20,592 bases of DNA from a virus, in the IMG/VR virus record IMGVR_UViG_3300031787_008233, positions 1-20,592 of that record; one strand, given 5' to 3'. The number at the start of each line of letters is the position of its first letter. The first letter of the stretch is position 1. The position numbers and the translations under genes were made by a program. Positions 15,022 through 20,592 of the stretch are shown one piece after another. The notes under the pieces were generated by a model. The model was not told where the DNA came from and did no database searches. It saw only the letters and a program-made list of their open reading frames with translations.

Positions 15022-16281
15022 TTATACCTTTTGTAATTTAGGTAGTTCTACTTTTTTAAGTTGAGGTAATTTTAATTCAACTGATTTTGGAATTTGTTCC
15101 ATTAATGTATCAATTTCATTGAAAACATTTCCATATATTTTAGTTACCGCAATCTTATTGAAATTACTTTTTGCAAAAAAACGTTGACGTTTTGCTAATT
15201 CAAACCATTTTTTGTAATTTTTTTGGACATCTCGTAAACATTCTACCGCATACTTATAATCTGGAGTAAACCACTTTGCGTCTCCAATTAACCAATCGTT
15301 TTGAGCTGACGGATGAATATTAGTTAAGCCTCCTTTAACTTCACAAATAAAATCTTGTTTAAGAAAATCAACTGGGCCGCTATGATATGGTGCAATAATT
15401 GGTTTAGATGTTGTTGTAAATTCTAATAATGGTCGGCCGAATCCTTCTGATTTTGTTAAAGAATACATTGCTTTAACTTTAGGGTGCATATACAATGAAT
15501 TCATTTGTTTGTCAGTTAATTCGCCGTGCAACAAATATATTTTAGGTAATCGATCTGTTTTTTTGAAAAGATTTTTAACTTGTGCTATTTTCTTTTCAAT
15601 CTCCATTCGATCTGTAATTGAATATGTAGCTCCGCTTGTTTTTAATATTAATGCGGGTTGATTTTTTTGATTTTTAAATGCATCAAAAAATGAATAAATA
15701 GTACCGCTAATATTTTTTCGGTCTTCACCTAATGTGCCTTGCAACCAATGACCTACTGTCAAAAATGCAAACGTTTCAGAAATTGAATCTAGTTCAGGTA
15801 ATGAAATTTCATATTGTCCCGTATATACTGTTTCATCAAAATATTCCGGAATTACATAAATTGGTGTAGTAATATGTTTTTGATGTTTCGCTGCCGTGTT
15901 TTGAAAGGTCTTTTTTGTAAACTCAGTAGGAACAATTATTAATTGCATTGAGTTTAAATTGTCAATCCATGATTCGGGACAAATATCACCTTCGGTACCA
16001 GCTGTAAATCCAATATTAAATTTACCAACCGGTTGAAATTCGTTCGGAACTGTTACTTGAATCCAAATATCTGGTTGCTCTTGTAATGGTAAGGGAACAA
16101 TTCTAGATTTTAAATCATTAGATATTGGATATGTAAATGGAGTATATCCCCATGGCAATGAAACTAATTTTACGTCCCATTCTGAACCTCGTTGTTCTAT
16201 TAATTGAGAAATAATTTCTCGTGCGTGATGTCCGTAACCTGATTGTGTCGCTACTGGCGATGCTATAACTAATTTTCTCAT
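15022..16281 (-). CDS. GT4-type (GT-B fold) glycosyltransferase with an ELPKLQK tail
   Basis: A 419-residue retaining glycosyltransferase. The N-terminal SGYGHHAREI (residues 14-23) is the acceptor-side loop, and KSEGFGRPLLEF around 277-288 carries the E-x7-E donor-binding signature of group 1 transferases. An SRTSG-like strand (LILKTSG) sits between them. The last 20 residues are a lysine-rich tail with two related units, LKLPQLKKV and VELPKLQKV; the second matches the start of the GT4 protein encoded just upstream. The ATG shares one base with the upstream stop (TAATG). With its neighbour it may form a pair of sequential or heteromeric transferases. Confidence 0.86.
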   Translation of the reverse strand: MRKLVIASPVATQSGYGHHAREIISQLIEQRGSEWDVKLVSLPWGYTPFTYPISNDLKSRIVPLPLQEQPDIWIQVTVPNEFQPVGKFNIGFTAGTEGDICPESWIDNLNSMQLIIVPTEFTKKTFQNTAAKHQKHITTPIYVIPEYFDETVYTGQYEISLPELDSISETFAFLTVGHWLQGTLGEDRKNISGTIYSFFDAFKNQKNQPALILKTSGATYSITDRMEIEKKIAQVKNLFKKTDRLPKIYLLHGELTDKQMNSLYMHPKVKAMYSLTKSEGFGRPLLEFTTTSKPIIAPYHSGPVDFLKQDFICEVKGGLTNIHPSAQNDWLIGDAKWFTPDYKYAVECLRDVQKNYKKWFELAKRQRFFAKSNFNKIAVTKIYGNVFNEIDTLMEQIPKSVELKLPQLKKVELPKLQKV

Positions 16282-17771
16282 TATTTTACAATTCCTATAT
16301 TTTCGTATTTTGTATCTTCAATTGAGTTAAATGTATATGTTGGCCTAGATTCTTTATTAACGTCAAATAAATAATCAATCATATGAATCATTTTGTTACC
16401 CATTTGCTCAGCAGTCAAACCATTTGCTAATGCCCATGTTCTTCCAACTAATCCCATTTCATCGCGAAGTGTTTCTGGTATATTATACCAATACATAATT
16501 GCATCAGCGACATCTTCAAATTTTACTCGGTCATCAAATATATACGGTGTTTGCGGTGAGCCTTGTAAACTTCTATTGCTAGGAAATACTGGTTTTACCC
16601 AAACGCCATGTAATTTATACTTACCGGTATGATTAGTTGCAAATTCACCATTAAAACGAATCCATTCTCCATTTTCATCTTCAAAACCGCATTGGTCTTG
16701 TAATCCGCCTGTTACGTTATTAATAATAGGTGTACCAGAAAGAATTGATTCCGTAGAACTTAAACCCCAACCTTCGTTACTGCCAATATTGATTACAACA
16801 TCTGATATATTATACAATGCATTAAGTTCTTCGCTTGTTAATTTTTGATCTGAAAAAATTATTTTACAATCAGGTGCTACTACATCTCTTACTGCAATCA
16901 AATCAGTACCATTATCATCAACTGGTTGAGTATGCATTACTAATCCAACTTTATTCTTTTGATCTTCTGGTAATGAATCAACAAAAGTTTTAAATGCTAA
17001 AATAACGTCGCCTGGTTGTTTTCTTCGAATATTTCTATTATTCCAAAATACCATGAATTCAATTCCGTTTTCTTTTTTAAATTGATCATGCATTTTTTTA
17101 TACAATTCATCATCTTTTGGAATCGGCTTGAATTTAGTATGATTCAATCCGTGAGGTACATATCCCGTAATAATTTCATTCCATTTTAGATCCAGCGGAG
17201 CCGAATCATGTTCATCGTAATCTACAACACCAAATCCATTCTGTTTAAGAACTTCTCTATGGATATTATCAGATTGCTTACTAATTCCCATAATTAAGTC
17301 ACAACTACCATAAAACGGCGCGTTCCACATTGGATAAGGTAAATCATCCCAAATAGAATAATAAACTAATGGAATATTGTAAGTAGTTTTTAACTCATGT
17401 TCTAATGCATACAACCAAGTCCAATAACGTGGATCAGTAAAGTGAAAAATTGCATCTGGTTGTTCTTGATTGATAAGTGCAAATAAAACATTGCGATCAC
17501 CATAACCTGACCATGGTATTAATTTAACTGATGCATCTTCGACACCTGTTTCATGTGCAACATGTTGAGACAAATCTACACCTTTTCCATGTTCAGGGTG
17601 TTGTAATGCTGCACCTAATTGTATCCAATCATAATGTTGTACGGTATTATAAATAATTTCTTTGCTAACAGTCCCAATACCAGATGGCAATCTAAAATCA
17701 TCTGCCAATAAAAGAATTTTTTTCTTTTTAAGTTTGTTAGGGTCAATTTTTTGTAACTTTGGTAATTCCAT
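16281..17771 (-). CDS. GT4-type (GT-B fold) glycosyltransferase, first gene of the sugar operon
   Basis: A 496-residue GT-B protein. It opens with MELPKLQKIDPNKLKKKK, a lysine-rich leader not expected in the family, then ILLLADDFRLPSGIGTVSKE (SGIG loop at about 30-33). GYVPHGLNHTKF at 203-214, FWNNRNIRRKQPG at 242-254 and the donor-binding SNEGWGLSSTES at 331-342 are classic GT4 features. A C-terminal Trp/Tyr-rich region completes the fold. AAAAGGA lies upstream of the ATG. The 33-base gap before it contains the ATATTTATA element, so transcription of the sugar operon may start or be boosted here. Confidence 0.87.
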   Translation of the reverse strand: MELPKLQKIDPNKLKKKKILLLADDFRLPSGIGTVSKEIIYNTVQHYDWIQLGAALQHPEHGKGVDLSQHVAHETGVEDASVKLIPWSGYGDRNVLFALINQEQPDAIFHFTDPRYWTWLYALEHELKTTYNIPLVYYSIWDDLPYPMWNAPFYGSCDLIMGISKQSDNIHREVLKQNGFGVVDYDEHDSAPLDLKWNEIITGYVPHGLNHTKFKPIPKDDELYKKMHDQFKKENGIEFMVFWNNRNIRRKQPGDVILAFKTFVDSLPEDQKNKVGLVMHTQPVDDNGTDLIAVRDVVAPDCKIIFSDQKLTSEELNALYNISDVVINIGSNEGWGLSSTESILSGTPIINNVTGGLQDQCGFEDENGEWIRFNGEFATNHTGKYKLHGVWVKPVFPSNRSLQGSPQTPYIFDDRVKFEDVADAIMYWYNIPETLRDEMGLVGRTWALANGLTAEQMGNKMIHMIDYLFDVNKESRPTYTFNSIEDTKYENIGIVK

Positions 17772-17792
17772 TTATTCCTTTTATAACTTTAT

Positions 17793-17801
17793 TATAAATA
17801 T
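17793..17801 (-). promoter_or_regulatory. Candidate promoter element ATATTTATA ahead of the sugar operon
   Basis: The coding strand reads ATATTTATA 21 bases before the GT4 ATG at 17771, in the gap after the SLOG gene. It matches the elements at 576-584 and 5723-5731 exactly. Its position at the start of the glycosyltransferase block is the best of the three for a promoter. No convincing -35 box is seen. It does not read as the T4 late consensus TATAAATA on the coding strand; that string lies on the opposite strand. Confidence 0.27.
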
Positions 17802-17804
17802 GTA

Positions 17805-18209
17805 TTAACCTAATATAACCACCGGTTTTTTAAGTTTATTTACATTGTTGTATGCTGTTTGAAGAACTGGATCTAATTTAGATTCATTATTTAAAATCAT
17901 CATATAATCGCATCGTTCTGCAATTAGTTTCATACGGTGATGTAGCTGACTAAAATGATAAGATTTTCCATAATATGACTCTGGCATTGCAGAATGTAGA
18001 TTGTAACCTGAAAATGATGGATTATATTCTTCATATTGCATTCCAAATTCTAAAGTAAATTTTCTTACCATACTATTTGCACCTTCATTCCCGCCGGCGC
18101 CAACGATAATTAATTCATCGCCAAATTTTTGTTTTAATTTTTGCAACGTATCTTGTACTTTGCGTTTATTTTGCCAATTTGTATTTCCTATAACTGCTAC
18201 ACGTGTCAT
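17805..18209 (-). CDS. SLOG-superfamily (YspA/cpYpsA-like) nucleotide- or ligand-binding protein
   Basis: A 134-residue Rossmann-like protein. It begins TRVAVIGNTNW, a typical DUF2493/YspA start, continues with a helix, then ELIIVGAGGNEGAN at 32-45, the glycine-rich loop of the SLOG fold, followed by VRKFTLEFGMQYEEYNP and a final KKPVVILG strand. SLOG proteins bind nucleotides or nucleotide-derived ligands; the phage members have no settled function. The ATG overlaps the stop of the 70-residue gene upstream by four bases (ATGA). It may sense or process a nucleotide sugar, but that is a guess from context. Confidence 0.75.
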   Translation of the reverse strand: MTRVAVIGNTNWQNKRKVQDTLQKLKQKFGDELIIVGAGGNEGANSMVRKFTLEFGMQYEEYNPSFSGYNLHSAMPESYYGKSYHFSQLHHRMKLIAERCDYMMILNNESKLDPVLQTAYNNVNKLKKPVVILG

Positions 18210-18418
18210 AATTTTTCATATAAAAATTTAACACCTTTAGGCATATATCCATAAACTATTCGTAGTGCTTCTTCTAATAATTTTTTATTTGCTTTGCTCG
18301 TTGGGCCATCATGATTTGTACATAATGTGTATTCTTGCGTAGTGAAATGAGTACCAGGCCATGTTGGATGATTCTTCATTTCAAATTGATAAACATATAT
18401 GTGCTTATGATGAAACAT
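18206..18418 (-). CDS. Small hypothetical protein
   Basis: A 70-residue protein with no family I can recognise. The N-terminus is His/Tyr-rich (MFHHKHIYVYQFEM), followed by HPTWPGTHFTTQEYTLCTNHDGP and a helical, basic C-terminal half (TSKANKKLLEEALRIVYGYMPKG). There is no hydrophobic segment. It is supported as real by the ATGA overlap with the SLOG gene and by the 18-base spacing after the nuclease gene. No Shine-Dalgarno sequence is evident; the leader is TATAATATAGT before the ATG. Confidence 0.62.
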   Translation of the reverse strand: MFHHKHIYVYQFEMKNHPTWPGTHFTTQEYTLCTNHDGPTSKANKKLLEEALRIVYGYMPKGVKFLYEKL

Positions 18419-18436
18419 ACTATATTATATAAAAAA

Positions 18437-19393
18437 TTATTCTCGAATCCTATTTTCTTTAGGACAATTTACATAATCTGTTTTAAATGGGCAATACTTA
18501 CAATTCTTATCGCCTTTGCCAGAAAATGCATGATATACTGCGTCTGCTCGTTTATTGCCTTCTGCATCAAAACAATTTTCAACGAATGCATCAATTTGAC
18601 GCTGCACTTTCTTTTGTGTGACAGAACCTGCTGACGGACGATGATTTTGTATGCGCTTTTGCGGAAACATTGAATCTTCAATCAACTTGCGTTTCACAAT
18701 AAAGAATTCAACATCAATATTTTCTTGCGGTACTCCAAATTGCTTTGAAAAATAAGTTTTATATGCAACTAATTGGGCAGACTTCAATGAATCTGATTTT
18801 TGATATTTATTCCAACCTGAGCGAGATGTTTTGATATCAAACAACACAATACGATTGGTTGCTGGATGACGCATTACAACATCAATGAAACCATACCAAT
18901 AAACTGAAGGATTCTTTTCTGATGCTTGAACACATAAATCTAATTCGATGCCTACAAGCTCCCAACCCTTCGAAGAAAAATATTGTGCTCGACGTTTCTT
19001 AAACCATTCTAATATTGCAACACCATCTTCTAGATATTCTGCTAATTGCAATGGATTAGAAAAATGTTCTCCACCCATTTCTGTTACGCACTTAACATAT
19101 TCTTCACGAAGCTTGTTTTGCAATATGCTACGGAAATCTAAATTCTCTGCTTTCTTTACAGATTCATTATACATTACCGTAAGGAAGTATTGAAATGTCT
19201 CGTGAAAGGCAGTACCAAACGTTGTGTCAATAGATGCTTGGAATGGAGCTAGACCATCAATGTAGGCAAGTTTCCAAGATAATGGACATCGTTCATACAT
19301 TGACCATTGTGAATAAGATATTTTTCTAGGCACCGTATCTGGGTCTCGTAATGATAAACGATAGATAGGTGCTACATATTGTCCAGCTTTCAT
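18437..19393 (-). CDS. PD-(D/E)XK nuclease with predicted 4Fe-4S cluster (RecB/AddB/Cas4-like)
   Basis: A 318-residue protein of the RecB-type nuclease group. SYSQWSMYERCPLSWKLAY at 26-44 contains Cys36. GTAFHE at 60-65 gives the conserved His64. GFIDVV at 168-173 (Asp171) and FDIKTS at 185-190 (Asp186, Lys188) are the core D and DxK residues, and SAQLVAYKTYF at 205-215 carries the QxxxY motif. The C-terminus has Cys298, Cys301 and Cys310, which with Cys36 match the four-cysteine iron-sulfur arrangement of AddB and Cas4. It probably degrades or resects DNA ends during replication, recombination or host-DNA breakdown. It is the first gene after the terminator at 19427-19454. Its base composition is less AT-rich than the sugar genes. 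Confidence 0.88.
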   Translation of the reverse strand: MKAGQYVAPIYRLSLRDPDTVPRKISYSQWSMYERCPLSWKLAYIDGLAPFQASIDTTFGTAFHETFQYFLTVMYNESVKKAENLDFRSILQNKLREEYVKCVTEMGGEHFSNPLQLAEYLEDGVAILEWFKKRRAQYFSSKGWELVGIELDLCVQASEKNPSVYWYGFIDVVMRHPATNRIVLFDIKTSRSGWNKYQKSDSLKSAQLVAYKTYFSKQFGVPQENIDVEFFIVKRKLIEDSMFPQKRIQNHRPSAGSVTQKKVQRQIDAFVENCFDAEGNKRADAVYHAFSGKGDKNCKYCPFKTDYVNCPKENRIRE

Positions 19394-19426
19394 ACTATTA
19401 ATATAAGAAAATTAATTCAAGAACAC

Positions 19427-19454
19427 AAAAAAAGCTCGACATTTTTGCCGAGCT
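19427..19454 (-). terminator. Rho-independent terminator
   Basis: On the coding strand the six-base stem AGCTCG (19454-19449) and CGAGCT (19438-19433) flank a ten-base loop, and a run of seven T residues (19433-19427) follows directly. This is the only strong intrinsic terminator I see in the window. It lies 19 bases after the YubB-like gene and 33 bases before the nuclease ATG, separating the replication module from the following operon. Confidence 0.87.
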
Positions 19455-19472
19455 ATATTCGTAACTTATTGT

Positions 19473-20042
19473 TTATTCTGATAAATCTTGTTGAATGAAT
19501 GATAAAACTTCATCAAGCACCATTTGCCTACGACTATCCATTTCTTCATAGTATTCGTCAGTCCAATTATCCTCATCATCTTTGTATTCATCTAACTCAT
19601 CAAAGTCTGGATGATGATATTCAACATCTCGAAATTCTTGATTAGATGCAGCTGCTCCAATGAAATTGTATCCTTCATCTTCGAATGTAACTTGCATTGT
19701 AACTCCTTGATAACGTTCTCGAAGGAAATCAGACAATTTGAAAAACAAACCTTCTGGGAAGTCCCATGCAGATGTCATATTGATAATTATGCTTGAATCC
19801 GATGATCGATCAACATCATCAAAATACATCCATTTAGCACCAACATTGTCAATCCACCATTGTCTTGTATCTTCATTATCGGGATATAAATTATCCATCA
19901 TGATGTTGCAACAAGCTTCAATTCGAGCCATCCATGGAATGTTTTCATCTTTCGGATCTAATCCGATCCATTCTGCAAACTTATTGCAATCTTCTTCTGT
20001 TTTGAAATCGATTTCAAAATAACTATAAACGTGATTTGCCAT
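19473..20042 (-). CDS. YubB/DUF1281-like ferredoxin-fold phage protein
   Basis: A 189-residue acidic protein starting MANHVYSYFEIDFKTEEDC. WWIDNVGAKW at 62-71, then MTSAWDFPEGLFFKLSDF at 89-106, and VTMQVTFEDEGYNFIGA at 114-130 follow the layout of the YubB ferredoxin-like domain (DUF1281) seen in plasmid and phage proteins of unknown role: a W-G-x-K-W motif, a TAW-P motif, then a strand and E-x-G-x-x-F-x-G. The last 50 residues are rich in Asp and Glu. It may mimic DNA or bind proteins, but this is not established. It is the last gene before the terminator. Confidence 0.66.
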   Translation of the reverse strand: MANHVYSYFEIDFKTEEDCNKFAEWIGLDPKDENIPWMARIEACCNIMMDNLYPDNEDTRQWWIDNVGAKWMYFDDVDRSSDSSIIINMTSAWDFPEGLFFKLSDFLRERYQGVTMQVTFEDEGYNFIGAAASNQEFRDVEYHHPDFDELDEYKDDEDNWTDEYYEEMDSRRQMVLDEVLSFIQQDLSE

Positions 20043-20061
20043 TTTTCTATATTATAGAAAA

Positions 20062-20265
20062 TTATTTGTTAGAATCCAATTGTTCTTTCAAATAAATGTC
20101 AATAAGATCCTTTGTCTTGGTTAAATCTTGTTCAAAGGAACCTTTATGCCGGCATCTTACAATGCGTTTAATGATATCAAATTCGTAGGTATTCAAACCC
20201 CAATCTTCTGCAAATTTATAAAGGCTATCTTTGCCTTTGTAATGTGATTGCGTATTTATGCTCAT
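20062..20265 (-). CDS. DUF3310-family small phage protein
   Basis: A 67-residue protein with the DUF3310 pattern: SHYKG at residues 7-11, FAEDWGL at 18-24, IIKRIVRCRHKG at 31-42, then a lysine-rich DLTKTKDLIDIYL helix at 47-59. DUF3310 is widespread in phages; T7 gp1.7, which carries a related domain, has been described as a nucleotide kinase, but this short version has no visible P-loop and its activity is unknown. The ATG overlaps the stop of the gp62-like gene by four bases (ATGA) and is preceded by AAAGGA, so it is probably co-made with the replication proteins. Confidence 0.74.
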   Translation of the reverse strand: MSINTQSHYKGKDSLYKFAEDWGLNTYEFDIIKRIVRCRHKGSFEQDLTKTKDLIDIYLKEQLDSNK

Positions 20266-20576
20266 TTGATTCCTTTCAACATTTTCTTTTTATCGCCTTC
20301 ACTATATCCGTACATTGTTAAAATGCGCTCACAATTTGTTTTATCCATTAATTCAACATAATCAGAAGCTTCTGATTTGCTTACTTGATAATGTTCAGCA
20401 ATTTGTGCAACTAATTCTTTGTCAAATTTATCTTCTGATTTGCCTTTTATGTATTTTGCAAATGTTTTGTTATTTGGCAGTAATTCATGATACAATTTAT
20501 ATGTCTCTTGTGGACGAAGTAATCCAATTGTATATGTTTGAAATTCGTTAATTAATTCTGTTAATTCCATTCGCAT
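20262..20576 (-). CDS. 62: Clamp-loader small subunit, T4 gp62-like
   Basis: A 104-residue protein resembling the C-terminal part of phage clamp-loader A subunits: NNKTFAKYIKGKSEDK (35-50) corresponds to the basic RGKRFSKW-type stretch, and ELVAQIAEHYQVSKSEASDYVELM (54-77) to the helix, HYQV-type motif and following helix. In T4, gp62 works with gp44 to load the sliding clamp gp45 on DNA. This version is much shorter than T4 gp62 (187 residues), as are those of several marine myophages. The frame stays open to the window edge, so the ATG at 20576 is provisional; a second ATG lies two codons in. Another frame that ends just inside could be the tail of an upstream gene such as gp44, but only a few residues are visible. 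Confidence 0.62.
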   Translation of the reverse strand: MRMELTELINEFQTYTIGLLRPQETYKLYHELLPNNKTFAKYIKGKSEDKFDKELVAQIAEHYQVSKSEASDYVELMDKTNCERILTMYGYSEGDKKKMLKGIK

Positions 20577-20592
20577 TGATAAGAATCGATTC

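Noticed and set aside
598-17771. A T4-style DNA alpha- or beta-glucosyltransferase among the sugar genes
   Set aside because: None of the transferases shows sequence I recognise from T4 agt or bgt. DNA as a target remains possible but unsupported by sequence.
598-17771. A capsule or O-antigen biosynthesis locus of a bacterial chromosome
   Set aside because: No flippase, polymerase, chain-length or lipid-carrier gene is present, and the flanks are phage replication and lysis genes.
18335-18634. A 99-codon plus-strand frame overlapping the nuclease and 70-residue genes
   Set aside because: Antisense to a nuclease with all catalytic motifs, and rich in Cys, Ile and Phe as expected from reverse-complement AT-rich coding DNA.
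1-20592. tRNA genes, CRISPR arrays and insertion sequences
   Set aside because: No cloverleaf-like segment, regularly spaced repeat or transposase with inverted repeats was found by reading. Gaps are all under 80 bases, leaving no room for arrays.

Overview
The window looks like part of a large, AT-rich (about 30% GC by eye) tailed-phage genome, probably a T4-like myovirus or a metagenomic relative. Every gene I accept lies on the minus strand, so the reading order runs from high to low coordinates. Phage identity rests on both ends. At the right is a short protein resembling the T4 gp62 clamp-loader subunit, followed by DUF3310 and YubB-like small phage proteins. At the left is a probable two-helix holin followed by a GH19-type endolysin that runs off the window. 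The host cannot be named from this sequence. Where ribosome binding sites are visible they are of the AAAGGA type. There is no tRNA, rRNA, CRISPR array, transposase or integrase.

Layout in transcription order: (1) 20576-19473, a replication and nucleotide module (gp62-like, DUF3310, YubB-like), closed by a clear intrinsic terminator at 19427-19454. (2) 19393-17805, a Cas4/AddB-type nuclease with a predicted iron-sulfur cluster, a 70-residue unknown and a SLOG-family protein. (3) 17771-598, an uninterrupted run of 17 genes for making, activating and transferring sugars: two GT4 enzymes, several GT2 enzymes, GT-like proteins of the DUF6492 and DUF3431 families, two further GT-like unknowns, a GT-B/GT-A fusion, three SDR sugar epimerases or reductases, a nucleotidyltransferase-kinase fusion, a HAD phosphatase and two methyltransferases. 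(4) 559-1, the holin and endolysin lysis cassette.

The genes are packed very tightly. Most junctions are ATGA, TAATG or TAATATG, so the sugar genes probably form one translationally coupled operon. No intergenic gap reaches 80 bases. I see no Wzx-type flippase, Wzy-type polymerase, lipid-phosphate sugar transferase or any obvious transmembrane helix in the sugar genes. A soluble cytoplasmic system that makes an activated sugar and builds a multi-sugar, possibly methylated, decoration therefore fits better than capsule export. The target (virion protein, DNA base or host glycan precursor) cannot be read from the sequence.

The most unusual signals are a strong excess of six-base palindromes centred on CCGG in an AT-rich genome, a nucleotidyltransferase-kinase fusion overlapping its neighbours, a complete internal ribosome binding site at the seam of a glycosyltransferase fusion, and a shared ELPKLQK motif at the outer ends of two adjacent GT4 proteins.
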